Source of the DNA: Blautia sp. MSJ-9
Lineage (GTDB): Bacteria > Bacillota > Clostridia > Lachnospirales > Lachnospiraceae
DNA length: 64,000 nt
Reading direction: 5' to 3'
Assembly: GCF_018919065.1 (NCBI RefSeq)
Contig: NZ_JAHLQG010000036.1
Coordinates: forward strand, 58,331-122,330
The notes beneath the pieces are model-generated. The model was given only the letters and a program-made list of their open reading frames with translations, did not search any database and had not been told where the DNA came from. Made by a program: the position numbers and the translations under genes. Positions 45,402 to 55,130 of this stretch are shown here, in pieces (the first letter of the stretch is position 1; each line of letters opens with the position of its first letter).

Positions 45402-47277
45402 AAAGAAAAATATTGTTTTTGTTGATTGCTTTGATACGTTAGTACATAGAAAATGCAGTTCGGTTACCGTGTTGAAAAGATGGTTTTATCTTATTGCAGA
45501 AAAATATGCTATAGATGTTTCAGTAGTAAAAGAAATTTGGAATTTATCTGTAAAAACTAATAGACAAATAAGAGAAGAGCTATCTTTTAGAACAGTTGTT
45601 TATAATATTTTTAGTCGGGTTCAATACTTTCAAGAGGAACTGCATGATTTTGAAAAATTTTATACCTTTTTGTTAGAAAGTTACATAAAAATAGAATTAG
45701 ATGTATTGGTGCTCAACAATGAGCTTTGTTCCGTCTTAGAAAATGCAAAAATGAAAGGAAAGAAAATATATCTGGTTTCAGATTTCTATATGCCACAAGA
45801 TTTTTTCGAATGTATATTTGAAAAATTGAATATAAGAATATTGTTCGATGGGATGTATATATCATCTGATGTAGGATATAGAAAAAACTCGGGGTTAATG
45901 TATAAGTGGTTGCTGAAAAAAAAAGATATCGATGCTCATAATGTCATAATGATTGGAGATAACAAAATTAGCGATTATCAAAGACCAAAAGAAAATGGTA
46001 TTTTGGCTTATAGGATTAAAATTACGCACTCAAAATCTGAAAAAACAATTAACGAGAAACTGATGGAAATTTTTGAGAGACAGTTTAATGGGAATCCTTT
46101 AACAAACTATAGCTTTTCTTTATATCTGTTTATGAGGGAACTTTTAAATTACGCTGACAAAAATGAACTTGAAGATATTTATTTTTGTTCACGGGAAGGC
46201 GAATTTTTTAAGGAAATTTTCGATATGTTAATGCGACAAAACGGGAGAACAATAAGAACTCATTACTTGCTAGTATCAAGGAAGTCTACGTTACTTCCAT
46301 CATTAAATAAAGATATCCGGAAAGAAGAATTTATGGCATTAAAAAAATCTACAGATTGTTTGTCTTTAGAGGAATTTATTGCAACATTAGGATTACAGCC
46401 TGAAGATTATAGTTTGTATAAGAATGTAGATATAGAAAAAGTTATACCACATTTTTGGACGAGTAAAGAATTTGAGTCAATAAAGGGTGACAGGATGTTT
46501 TCAGAAAAATATGAGATAGCAGTTGTAAATGAAAAAAAAGAGTTTGAAAAGTATTTAGAATCAATTGGAATTAGAAGAGATAATAAAAATATAACTATTG
46601 TGGATATTGGATGGAAAGGTACTATTCAGGATAATTTGTATAATTATTTTGAGGGAAATATGGAAATCAATGGATTATATTATGGAATAGAAGGTGATGT
46701 TTCCATTAGTTCGCAGAATAGAAAATTTGGGCTAGTTTATTCTGATGTGCCAATTAAAAGTAGATATTTTTCTGTTTACTCAACAAATCATAGAATGCTG
46801 GAACGACTATTACAAGCATCCCATGGTTCTGCAAACTGTTATCGTGACGGAGAATGTATTCTGGCTGAATATGGTGAAAAAGAAAAAAGATTATATGATT
46901 TAATGAAAGAAAATAAACAATGTATTTGCAAGACTGTCACTATGCTAAACAAAATATTTAATGAGATTACCTTGAGTACAATTCAGATTAAAGAGTTTAC
47001 GGCTTATTTACATGAGACATATTTAATGTGTTATACGCGCAAATTGTATTTAGAAGAAAGTAATTTTTCAAATTTAATGTTAATGACATTTGGAACAGAT
47101 AAAACGAGTGTAGGTTACTTACATATATTAAAATGTATGATTAAAATGCCAAAGGTAGAACGAATCAATAAATTGTTTAAAGGTGTTAGAAGAGTTCATT
47201 GTAATTTTATCAGTGATGTCTTGGTAAAGTTTATTTATCAGTTTAGGAAAAAACGATTTTTACAAATGGAGATTTAA
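45373..47277 (+). CDS. HAD-superfamily protein of polysaccharide loci (COG5610-like)
   Basis: A 634-residue cytoplasmic protein. Its N-terminal HAD domain has the nucleophile motif DCFDTLVHR (18-26), VSDFYMP (motif II) and MIGDNKISDYQRP (motif III). The C-terminal 400 residues (IYFCSREGEFFKEIF, VDIGWKGTIQDNLY, GLYYGIEGD) match the region typical of COG5610 proteins in capsule clusters, whose role is unknown. The start is TTG 45373, supported by AGAGGTG seven bases upstream. Confidence 0.82.
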   Translation: MKRTLVSLIEKKNIVFVDCFDTLVHRKCSSVTVLKRWFYLIAEKYAIDVSVVKEIWNLSVKTNRQIREELSFRTVVYNIFSRVQYFQEELHDFEKFYTFLLESYIKIELDVLVLNNELCSVLENAKMKGKKIYLVSDFYMPQDFFECIFEKLNIRILFDGMYISSDVGYRKNSGLMYKWLLKKKDIDAHNVIMIGDNKISDYQRPKENGILAYRIKITHSKSEKTINEKLMEIFERQFNGNPLTNYSFSLYLFMRELLNYADKNELEDIYFCSREGEFFKEIFDMLMRQNGRTIRTHYLLVSRKSTLLPSLNKDIRKEEFMALKKSTDCLSLEEFIATLGLQPEDYSLYKNVDIEKVIPHFWTSKEFESIKGDRMFSEKYEIAVVNEKKEFEKYLESIGIRRDNKNITIVDIGWKGTIQDNLYNYFEGNMEINGLYYGIEGDVSISSQNRKFGLVYSDVPIKSRYFSVYSTNHRMLERLLQASHGSANCYRDGECILAEYGEKEKRLYDLMKENKQCICKTVTMLNKIFNEITLSTIQIKEFTAYLHETYLMCYTRKLYLEESNFSNLMLMTFGTDKTSVGYLHILKCMIKMPKVERINKLFKGVRRVHCNFISDVLVKFIYQFRKKRFLQMEI

Positions 47278-47283
47278 ATAAAA

Positions 47284-48714
47284 ATGGAAAGTCGAAGTTC
47301 GATTAAAAAAAATGCTTTGCTAAATATAATTTATAAACTTTCAAGTATGATATTTCCACTAATAGTTTATCCATATGTATCTAGGATTTTACTAGCTGAA
47401 AATCTGGGAAAAGTCGCTTTTTTTTCTAATGTGACAAGTTATGGACTTTTGTTTGGTTCGATAGGAATATCTACGTATGGTATTCGTGCTATAGCAAAGG
47501 TAAGAGATAATAAAGAAAAATTATCCAAAACAGTTAAGGAATTGTTTCTAATAAATAGTATTATAACTGTGCTAGTATTGGTTTTTCTTGGTGTATCGCT
47601 TATATGGGTAGATAAATTTAAATCAAATCGATATTTGCTGTTTATAAGTATGGCTCAGATAGCAATTGCACCTCTTTCAATGGAATGGCTGTATGGTGGA
47701 TTGGAAGAATACAGTTATATTACTAAAAGAGCTATTATATTTAAAGTTATATCGTTATTTTTAATATTTGGATTTGTTCGCACTCAAGAAGATTATATAA
47801 AATATGCGTTAATTTTGGGGCTTAGTAGTGTTGGAAATTACATTTGCAATTTTGCTTTTTCAAGAAAATTTATATATTTTCGCTGTTCTGAGAAATTGGA
47901 ATTTGTAAAACATTTAAAACCATCACTAACACTTTTTGCTTCACTTTTGGCTATTAGCGTATATACAAGTCTGGATTCTGTTATGTTGGGATTTATTAAT
48001 GGAGATAATGCAGTTGGGCTATATGATATGGCTGTAAAGGCAAAAACAGTAACATTGTCACTTATAAATTCAATCAGTGGAGTTCTGCTACCGCGTTTAT
48101 CTTATTATGTGGCCCAAAATGCAAAGAACCAGTATAATGAAATGTTAAAAAAATCTATTAGAATAATTTTTATGATAGCTGTTCCATTAACGGTACTGTT
48201 TGAAATCGAAGCACGTGACATAATTATTATATTAGGCGGAAGCGAGTATATTGGAGCGGTTTCTTGTATGAGAATTATTATGCCAATATTACTGATTTCA
48301 GGGTTTTCAAATATTACAGGAAACCAGATACTAATTCCTCATGGACTTGATAAATATTATACAAAGGCTGTTGTTTGTGGTGCGGTCATAGACGTGATAC
48401 TAAATGGTTTACTTATGCCGAGATATTCTATTTATGGAGCTGCTTTAGCAACAGTGATAGCGGAAGTTGTTCAGATGCTGGTGCAGAGTTATTATTCTAG
48501 AAGTTATTTAAAGAAACGATTGGATATAACGTGTATGAAAAGAATAGTATTGTCAACATTAATTGCTGGAACAATGGTTTGTATAAGTAGATATATATTT
48601 AGTTTTCATCCATTCATAAATATATTACTATATACTTTTGTATTTTTAGGAATTTATGTAGTCTTTATCTATGCTTTTTATGGAAAAAAAGAGAGTATGA
48701 AATTTTTTCTGTAA
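47284..48714 (+). CDS. wzx: Polysaccharide flippase (Wzx/RfbX family)
   Basis: A 476-residue membrane protein with about 12-14 helices of the MATE-like polysaccharide exporter superfamily (KKNALLNIIYKLSSMIFPLIVYPYVSRIL at the N-terminus, SLDSVMLGFINGDNAVGLYDMA in the middle). It moves lipid-linked repeat units across the membrane to Wzy. It starts six bases after the HAD gene. Confidence 0.9.
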   Translation: MESRSSIKKNALLNIIYKLSSMIFPLIVYPYVSRILLAENLGKVAFFSNVTSYGLLFGSIGISTYGIRAIAKVRDNKEKLSKTVKELFLINSIITVLVLVFLGVSLIWVDKFKSNRYLLFISMAQIAIAPLSMEWLYGGLEEYSYITKRAIIFKVISLFLIFGFVRTQEDYIKYALILGLSSVGNYICNFAFSRKFIYFRCSEKLEFVKHLKPSLTLFASLLAISVYTSLDSVMLGFINGDNAVGLYDMAVKAKTVTLSLINSISGVLLPRLSYYVAQNAKNQYNEMLKKSIRIIFMIAVPLTVLFEIEARDIIIILGGSEYIGAVSCMRIIMPILLISGFSNITGNQILIPHGLDKYYTKAVVCGAVIDVILNGLLMPRYSIYGAALATVIAEVVQMLVQSYYSRSYLKKRLDITCMKRIVLSTLIAGTMVCISRYIFSFHPFINILLYTFVFLGIYVVFIYAFYGKKESMKFFL

Positions 48715-48849
48715 ATAGTGTTTAGAAGGGGAAAACGACAGGGGTTTGATCTAGTGAAGGGCATATAAAAAGAATGAAATATCCTTAAAGAATTTTTAAA
48801 AGAAATGTAAAATTACAGTCAATCCAATTAGTGCATTTTCAATGTTTTA

Positions 48850-49025
48850 ATGCTAACTTCCATAAATAATCCTACTCAAACCCTGTTATTAGATAAAACA
48901 GAAGTTTTTAAAGTTTTTTTGCTGAATAACATACCTACTCATTTATCCACCAACAAAATTGCGAATAACTCAGTATTTATCAGAGTTTTAAGCGTTTGAG
49001 TAGGAAAATGATGGGAAGTTAGCAT
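48850..49025. mobile_element. MITE-like element with 32-bp imperfect terminal inverted repeats
   Basis: ATGCTAACTTCC...CCTACTCAAAC at 48850-48881 is mirrored by GTTTGAGTAGG...GGAAGTTAGCAT at 48994-49025. The 112 bases between are AT-rich and non-coding. The size and shape suit a non-autonomous element. No clear target-site duplication was confirmed. Confidence 0.55.
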
Positions 49026-49052
49026 TTAAGGTTTTGGTGTAACAAATGTGCA

Positions 49053-49089
49053 TGAATATTACGGTGCGGCAGAGCCGCCTGTCCGGTCA
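49053..49089 (-). mobile_element. Short IS66 transposase remnant
   Basis: These 37 bases match 51934-51970 with one mismatch and encode, on the minus strand, DRTGGSAAP followed by a stop, the same sequence that ends the IS66 fragment at 51940. Confidence 0.6.
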
Positions 49090-49091
49090 TC

Positions 49092-49330
49092 TTAGAGCCA
49101 GTGTTCTGGAGACATAGAGCCACTATGATTTTGCTTGATTATTGGTTATTTGGCAGAACAGTGCTTGTCAAGACCGAAGCCGCATTAGCGGGGCGTTAGC
49201 AGCCTTTACAAGGGTTTTTCTGACAGATACTATTATCAAACCAAAATCAGAAAATTTGACTGGCTCTCATTCTCCGGAATGGTGGCTCTCAAAGTCTGGA
49301 CAGATGGCTCAGAAGCCCCCGGAATAATCA
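49092..49330. mobile_element. Relic of an element with GAGCCA-repeat ends (IS21-like?)
   Basis: GAGCCA...TCTGGAGA...GAGCCA at 49094-49122 and the inverted TGGCTC...CTCCGGAA...TGGCTC at 49260-49290 form long imperfect inverted ends around about 140 bases with no transposase. Multiple GGCTC boxes near an end recall IS21-type termini. The call is tentative. With the two entries before it, this fills the 667-base gap between wzx and ugd, which has no gene. Confidence 0.4.
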
Positions 49331-49381
49331 TGTGCAAAATTCGCATATAAAATAGGATATGTAGAAGAGGAGTTTTGACGT

Positions 49382-50614
49382 ATGAAGATAGCAGTAGCAG
49401 GTACAGGATATGTAGGTTTATCGCTTGCAACACTTTTAGCACAGAATCATGAAGTAACGGCTGTAGATATTATTCCGGAGAAAGTAGAGCTGATCAATCA
49501 GAGAAAATCTCCGATTCAGGATGAGTATATTGAGAAATATCTGGCGGAGAAGGATTTGAATCTTACGGCTACTTTGGATGCAGAGACAGCATATAAGGAT
49601 GCGGATTTTGTGGTGATCGCAGCGCCTACCAATTATGACAGCAAGAAGAATTTCTTTGACACTTCTGCAGTAGAGTCGGTTATCAAATTGGTGATCCAGT
49701 ATAATCCGGATGCTGTTATGGTTATCAAGTCTACAATTCCGGTAGGTTATACGGCGAGCGTGAGAGAGAAGTTCCACTGCGATAATATTATTTTCAGCCC
49801 TGAATTCTTAAGGGAATCGAAGGCACTGTATGACAATTTGTATCCATCCAGAATTATTGTTGGAACAGATGTGCAGAATGCAAGACTTGTAAAAGCTGCG
49901 AATACTTTTGCGGGACTTTTGCAGGAAGGTGCTATTAAGGAAAATATTGATACTTTGATCATGGGATTTACAGAGGCTGAGGCTGTGAAGCTGTTTGCGA
50001 ATACATATCTGGCTTTGCGTGTGTCTTATTTTAATGAACTGGATACTTATGCAGAGATGAAAGGTTTGAATACGCAGCAGATTATCAATGGCGTATGTCT
50101 GGATCCGCGTATTGGTTCCCATTATAATAATCCGTCTTTTGGATATGGCGGATATTGTCTGCCGAAGGATACGAAGCAGCTTCTGGCTAATTATGCGGAT
50201 GTACCTCAGAACATGATGTCCGCGATCGTGGAGTCGAACAGAACACGTAAGGATTATATTGCAGAGCGTGTGCTGGAAATGACAGGGGCTTATGGGGCTA
50301 ATGATGATTATGATGCAAGTAAAGAGAAGGAAGTTGTGGTTGGTGTTTATCGTCTGACGATGAAATCAAATTCTGATAACTTCCGCCAGTCTTCTATCCA
50401 GGGAGTTATGAAGCGTATTAAGGCGAAAGGTGCAACGGTGGTTATTTATGAGCCGACACTGGAGGATGGAAGTACGTTCTTTGGCAGTAGAGTGGTGAAT
50501 GATCTGGAGAAGTTTAAAGAGCTGAGTCAGGCTATTATCGCGAACAGGTATGACAGCTGTCTGGATGATGTGAAGGAGAAGGTGTATACCAGGGATTTGT
50601 ATGGTAGGGATTGA
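49382..50614 (+). CDS. ugd: UDP-glucose 6-dehydrogenase
   Basis: A 410-residue nucleotide-sugar dehydrogenase that would oxidise UDP-glucose to UDP-glucuronate. Seen: NAD loop AGTGYVGLS (6-14), [30 protein letters not shown] and catalytic C259 in GGYCLPKDT. It lies at the end of the polysaccharide locus, separated from wzx by transposon relics. GAGGAG precedes the ATG. UDP-glucuronate could enter the polymer. Confidence 0.95.
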   Translation: MKIAVAGTGYVGLSLATLLAQNHEVTAVDIIPEKVELINQRKSPIQDEYIEKYLAEKDLNLTATLDAETAYKDADFVVIAAPTNYDSKKNFFDTSAVESVIKLVIQYNPDAVMVIKSTIPVGYTASVREKFHCDNIIFSPEFLRESKALYDNLYPSRIIVGTDVQNARLVKAANTFAGLLQEGAIKENIDTLIMGFTEAEAVKLFANTYLALRVSYFNELDTYAEMKGLNTQQIINGVCLDPRIGSHYNNPSFGYGGYCLPKDTKQLLANYADVPQNMMSAIVESNRTRKDYIAERVLEMTGAYGANDDYDASKEKEVVVGVYRLTMKSNSDNFRQSSIQGVMKRIKAKGATVVIYEPTLEDGSTFFGSRVVNDLEKFKELSQAIIANRYDSCLDDVKEKVYTRDLYGRD

Positions 50615-50860
50615 GTGACGGAATCGGAAACGGATTCTGTGGACATAGGAGAATTCGGCTAAGGCTGTATTCTCCTTATAAAAGGCAGATATATAATAAG
50701 ATAAGATTAGAATAAATATAAAGTATTATATAAGAATTGTATAGCTTAGGAAGAAGTGTATTGTAAAAATGTTGAAGAATGTTGATGAAAAAGATAATAC
50801 GGGAGAAAAAAGTGTAGTATAATAGAATTGGTTCTAAATTATGAAACTGTGAGGTGTAGA

Positions 50861-51820
50861 ATGAATACATATGATATTAATAGTAATCAATATATTTTGG
50901 AAAAGTTAATAGGTAAGGCGCTTTTAGATGCTGCAATGTGGACTAATAAAAAATGTACACCGCGGAAACCACAGGAACCAGATTATGTGGCAATGTTATC
51001 GACCAAATTTGTTAAAGATTTTTTTAATGTATTAGTTGCAGTTTTTCCGCATTATGATTTTTCTATTGTAGGTGTATATTGTCATCAAAAGCCGATAGTA
51101 GATATTAAAGAAGCTAAGAAGCCAGAGTTGGGAGATATTTTATTTGTTTATGCAGATAGAAAGCGAAAAGGTGAAATGGTCTTGAATTCTCTTTTGCTTC
51201 AGGCAAAGATATCAAAGAATCCTTGGCTACACGTACATCAAAGTGAGAGACATCAGTTAAAATTATATAAAAACTGGCCTCAATTTACATATTGTAGAGC
51301 GGGAAATTTGAATGGAAAGATGAGAAATATTTTTCCTAAAACGATAAATGATGGGGCACAATATTTATTGATTGCTGACAATTTATTGGCCAATGGATTT
51401 TTTGCTGGAAACAGAATGTTCCCAATGGGTTGTGCGATACCTGATGATATCTTATACATTAATGACAGTTTGTCTAGCGAGCTTATTAATTTACTGAAAT
51501 TTAAGTCGGGGCGTACATTTGATAGTGACCTATATTCAACGGAAGATGGATGGTCTAAGATGATATGGGACTTATTACAGATTGCGGCTTTCAAATATTC
51601 AAAAAGAAAGAATGCACAACTTAAGTCATTTTCCAGGATTAATGAGTTCAGTCATTTTTGCACAGAGGGCATGGGAGATATGACATTGTTAGATGAGGCA
51701 CTAGGTAATTATAAAAATATGGAGGGAATATCCAATGAAGACAGTGGTGTATCGATAGTGCTGATTGAAAGTCGATTAAAAAGTGAAGAAAAAAGCCAGA
51801 GAAAATTTGGCAGGAAATAA
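50861..51820 (+). CDS. Unknown protein, accessory
   Basis: A 319-residue soluble protein that I do not recognise. Notable segments: LLLQAKISKNPWLHVHQSERHQLKLYKNWPQFTYCRAG (residues about 102-140), which looks like a conserved core, and GCAIPDDILYIND. No membrane helix. It lies between two IS66 fragments and outside the polysaccharide operon, so a defence or other accessory role is plausible but unproven. I chose ATG 50861 behind GAGGTG; a TATAAT box at 50818-50823 lies just upstream. Confidence 0.6.
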   Translation: MNTYDINSNQYILEKLIGKALLDAAMWTNKKCTPRKPQEPDYVAMLSTKFVKDFFNVLVAVFPHYDFSIVGVYCHQKPIVDIKEAKKPELGDILFVYADRKRKGEMVLNSLLLQAKISKNPWLHVHQSERHQLKLYKNWPQFTYCRAGNLNGKMRNIFPKTINDGAQYLLIADNLLANGFFAGNRMFPMGCAIPDDILYINDSLSSELINLLKFKSGRTFDSDLYSTEDGWSKMIWDLLQIAAFKYSKRKNAQLKSFSRINEFSHFCTEGMGDMTLLDEALGNYKNMEGISNEDSGVSIVLIESRLKSEEKSQRKFGRK

Positions 51821-51825
51821 TAGTA

Positions 51826-51906
51826 AGTGCCTCAAAACATGGCGTAGTGTAAACTAGCAGAGTTCCTGCTATAATACCTACATCAATGTTTGAGGCACTT
51901 TTTTCT
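51826..51906 (+). terminator. Long hairpin terminator
   Basis: AAGTGCCTCAAAACAT (51826 on) pairs with ATGTTTGAGGCACTTTTTT, and the large loop holds a second stem TAGCAG...CTGCTA. It follows the unknown gene. Confidence 0.7.
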
Positions 51907-51939
51907 GTTCCTTTTTAAATGGCACTGCTCTGGTGAATA

Positions 51940-52341
51940 TTACGGTGCGGCAGAGCCGCCTGTCCGATCACTCTTTGTATCCAGCGGAATGCTTTCTATA
52001 AAGTACCCCCGTACATGGGACCAGCACAGGGATCTTTTGATGTCCGGCACAGTATCATAACCGGAGTAGGCATCCGTGATCAGGTATCCATCAAAACTCT
52101 TAAGCAGTTTCCGGGCATTCTCACCGCTCCGGCTGCGGGAATAAAAGAAAAATGCTGCCTGGATCTCTTCGCTAGCTGCACTGCGCATGACCCACATAAA
52201 GGATTCGCTGCCTGGAAGTTTCCCTTCTTCCTTATTGCACTGGATCCTTGTCTCATCCATATGGAGCAGCCCGCATTCCAGCAGTTTCTCATGAATCCTC
52301 CAGTAGACCGGTTCCAGCCATTCCTGACTGCATCTTATCAC
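51940..52341 (-). pseudogene. IS66 family transposase fragment
   Basis: A 133-residue minus-strand piece of an IS66 transposase, normally about 500 residues. It includes LLHMDETRIQCNKEEGK and YLITDAYSGYDTVPDIKRSLCWSHVRGYFIE, which carry two of the DDE acidic residues. Both ends are missing: upstream the frame runs into unrelated AT-rich DNA, and downstream it ends DRTGGSAAP-stop. It cannot be active. The 52342-52611 stretch beside it has no gene. Confidence 0.8.
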
Positions 52342-52611
52342 CCGGTCACGATTAAACTAAAAAAATAATACCAAGCCATCTGATAGAGAATCTGGCAGAC
52401 AGCCGGGAACAGTATCAGATGGATTTTATAAAATGTCAATATACGGATGATTACCTACTTACCAAATTCGCGCGGCATGTCTTTGAATGTTGATATTTTC
52501 ACGACAAAAAGACCGCCCTTTTCAGGTCAGTCTAACGCTTTATTGTTGCGTTCTTCAATTCTATTTCAGCAACTTATAAATATTAAAAGTCTTTTATTTG
52601 ACAGTTATGAA

Positions 52612-53529
52612 TTATGCCACACCAATTATGTTCATATTGTTGCGAGGATGCATTTCTTTTAAAATCTCTGCCTGCTTTTTAGCCGCAATATGTATATAGA
52701 TCTGTGTCGTTTTTATGGAGCTGTGACCAAGAATTTGCTGGACACAGCTTACATCTACTCCTTCTTCTATTAAATATGTGGCAAACGAATGTCTGAACAT
52801 ATGGGGGGTTATGTTCCTTTCAATTCCAGCCTGTTCTGTATACTTTTTCAGCATCAACCGTATTGATTGCTCTGTATACCTATTTTCTCTGTTGTTTACA
52901 AAAAAGTATCCGCTCTGTCTGATCGCAGATTCATTTTCAGCATAGTATTTTTTCAGCAACGCCAGAATTGAAGTACTGCTGATCTGAACATATCTTTCCT
53001 TCCCGCCTTTTCCCATTAATCTTATCAGACCTGTATTCAGGTTAACACTATCTTTCCGGATATTAGAAATCTCATATACTCTTGCCCCGGTTGCAAAAAA
53101 TACTTCTATAATTGCTATATCACGCAGCATATATTTACGAGACGAAGCAGTACTTTCATTCAGGCATTTGTACATATAATTCAGAAGCTGCTCAATTTCC
53201 TCTCTTGGAATGATTCTTGGAAGAGTTACATTTTCTTTAAATCTGACTTTTATTTTTCGGAATGGACTTTCAATAATAATTTCTGTTTCCTCTAAATAAT
53301 TATAATATGCTTTTATTGATGCTATTTTCCTTTTTACGGTTTTTGGTTTGAAGTTTTTATGCAGATGAGTGATATATTCTTCAATCTTCTCCTTTTCAGG
53401 TTCATCAACACAAACAAATTCAAAATATTGATGGAGATCAATGCGATATGCCTTCAGTGTTTTTTTATCCAGTTCCTTTCGATATTCACAATACTCCAAA
53501 TATGTTGCCATTTTAGCTTCTAATCTCAT
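52612..53529 (-). CDS. Tyrosine recombinase (XerC/XerD-like), candidate invertase
   Basis: A 305-residue phage-integrase-family recombinase. An N-terminal SAM-like core-binding domain (7-90) precedes the catalytic domain with R150 (ATGARVYEIS), K174 region (MGKGGKERY), H243 and R246 (HMFRHSFATYL), H269 (LGHSS) and nucleophile Y278 (TQIYIHI). AGGAGGAAG lies ahead of the ATG. It is transcribed away from a 69-bp inverted repeat 95 bases upstream, which marks the edge of a 2.4-kb segment. The location strongly suggests that it inverts that segment. Confidence 0.88.
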   Translation of the reverse strand: MRLEAKMATYLEYCEYRKELDKKTLKAYRIDLHQYFEFVCVDEPEKEKIEEYITHLHKNFKPKTVKRKIASIKAYYNYLEETEIIIESPFRKIKVRFKENVTLPRIIPREEIEQLLNYMYKCLNESTASSRKYMLRDIAIIEVFFATGARVYEISNIRKDSVNLNTGLIRLMGKGGKERYVQISSTSILALLKKYYAENESAIRQSGYFFVNNRENRYTEQSIRLMLKKYTEQAGIERNITPHMFRHSFATYLIEEGVDVSCVQQILGHSSIKTTQIYIHIAAKKQAEILKEMHPRNNMNIIGVA

Positions 53530-53593
53530 TTTAACTTCCTCCTGTTTTTATAAACATCATATTACTGTTTTCAGTATCAATTTCAATAGAAGC

Positions 53594-53599
53594 TATAAT
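53594..53599 (+). promoter_or_regulatory. Candidate -10 box outside the invertible segment
   Basis: A perfect TATAAT on the plus strand lies 25 bases before the left inverted repeat and would transcribe into whichever gene is adjacent. The -35 region is weak. TTGAAA and TAATAT on the opposite strand may serve the recombinase. Confidence 0.4.
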
Positions 53600-53623
53600 A
53601 AAAATATAAACCATGTACTGGTG

Positions 53624-53692
53624 GATAATTAGCAGTTATCCTTTAGTCAGACGTCTTAGGATAACATTTTGCTGATAATATGTAAAATTGAG
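53624..53692 (+). repeat. Left 69-bp inverted repeat (recombination site)
   Basis: Matches the reverse complement of 56102-56170 with one mismatch. It contains an imperfect palindrome, TTATCCT...AGGATAA (53636-53664), with AGACGTCT inside, which suits the two arms and spacer of a tyrosine-recombinase site. It ends 11 bases before the start codon of the following gene. Confidence 0.9.
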
Positions 53693-53703
53693 AGGTAATG
53701 TCT

Positions 53704-55044
53704 ATGAAAGATTATAAAATCTATCCGAAACAATTTATCAACGAAAAAATACCCATAGAAAAAAATCGTTGCTTTATGTTAATGCCGTTTAGCCCGGAAT
53801 TTGATTATATCTATGGAACAATAAAGAAAGATTTAAATGATAATGGTTTAATTTGTAATCGAGCTGACGAGATTGCCGGTTCCAAGCCAATCTTAAATAA
53901 AATATTAACTGAAATATTAAAGTCAAGATATATTATAGCTGATTTAACTGCATATAACCCAAATGTATTTTATGAGTTGGGAATAGCGCATTCCTTTAAA
54001 GATGCACAAAATATACTTATGATCAAGCAAAAATCTTCAAAAATCCCATTTGACCTGACCCATCTTACCTATATAGAGTATGATCCGTCAAATCTGAGAT
54101 TTTTAACAGCCACTATAAGGAATTTTATTAACGAAAACCAGTACTTATCAGATTTTCATGAAGCGTTAAATTTGTGTGGTGTTACAAATCTTGTATGCGA
54201 ATCAAGAGAGAGATTTATTGATTACATACAGGAATATTTTGGGTCTAACATCAGTATTATTACGAATATTTTAAATAAATCATCTGACAAATATACAGAA
54301 AAGGAATTAGTCGAATTCTTCAAAGACTATGAAGCATTAATAATTCATGCATTAAATGATAACAAAACGGAACTTTTGGCTGGCTTATTAAATGTATATT
54401 ATAATTTATTGGTTAATTGTAATGATTTAAAAATATCCGAAACATTCGTTCGCAATTTCATGGAGACATTGTTCGTTAATTATAACAATATTGACGATGA
54501 AATTCTAACCTGGAAAACGGATTTGATGTTATTGTTGGCAAAGTATAGAAAGCTATTAAAAATTTCTATTCCATGGATTATTGACTATTTTTCTCGATCC
54601 AAGGCGTCATCAGTCGACTTAAATCGTTACAAATTGGAAAGTTTCCTTATGACAACCGAATATGAAGATATAAACCAAATAATCATCAATTCTCTTTTCA
54701 ATCCGAATTGCCACATACGTGAACATATGGCAGATATTATCGGTGAGAAAAAATTATATGAAGGCCATCAAAGCTTACTTAAACAGATGGATATAGAACA
54801 AAACTACTTTACTGTAGCAAGTATTATAGAAGCAATCGGAAAAATAGGCGATTTCAATGATATAGCATTTATTAATAAATGGATAGATGAGCACATCGAA
54901 AAGGCAATACAAGACCACCAGTATTTTCTTCTTAAACATATTTACAAAGCATTGGGGTGTTTGGATAATACGCCAGACCAAAAATATGTTCTTTCATTCA
55001 AAGAAAAATATACCGTTTATATGGATTCCTATATTTTAAAATAG
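53704..55044 (+). CDS. TIR-like/nucleoside-deoxyribosyltransferase-like domain protein with helical repeats
   Basis: A 446-residue soluble protein. Residues 20-125 resemble the TIR-like or nucleoside 2-deoxyribosyltransferase-like fold of bacterial immunity proteins: CFMLMPFSPEFDYIY, RADEIAGSKPI, IIADLTAYNPNVFYELGIAH with conserved E91. The remaining 300 residues are helical, with HEAT-like repeats near the end (IREHMADIIGEKKLYEGHQSLLKQM, TVASIIEAIGKIGD). A nucleotide- or NAD-processing defence effector is plausible by domain analogy only. I chose ATG 53704, which lies at the same distance from the repeat as the start of the opposing gene. It is AT-rich. Confidence 0.7.
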   Translation: MKDYKIYPKQFINEKIPIEKNRCFMLMPFSPEFDYIYGTIKKDLNDNGLICNRADEIAGSKPILNKILTEILKSRYIIADLTAYNPNVFYELGIAHSFKDAQNILMIKQKSSKIPFDLTHLTYIEYDPSNLRFLTATIRNFINENQYLSDFHEALNLCGVTNLVCESRERFIDYIQEYFGSNISIITNILNKSSDKYTEKELVEFFKDYEALIIHALNDNKTELLAGLLNVYYNLLVNCNDLKISETFVRNFMETLFVNYNNIDDEILTWKTDLMLLLAKYRKLLKISIPWIIDYFSRSKASSVDLNRYKLESFLMTTEYEDINQIIINSLFNPNCHIREHMADIIGEKKLYEGHQSLLKQMDIEQNYFTVASIIEAIGKIGDFNDIAFINKWIDEHIEKAIQDHQYFLLKHIYKALGCLDNTPDQKYVLSFKEKYTVYMDSYILK

Positions 55045-55077
55045 TATATTATTATTTAAGAACTAGCTGAAATATAT

Positions 55078-55120
55078 AATACCCGTTCCCGATTTTTGTT
55101 AGATTAGGAACGGGTATTTC
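55078..55120. terminator. Bidirectional terminator at the centre of the invertible segment
   Basis: AATACCCGTTCC (55078-55089) pairs with GGAACGGGTATT (55107-55118). It separates the two convergent genes, and by symmetry it works in either orientation of the segment. Confidence 0.88.
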
Positions 55121-55130
55121 TGAATTGCTT

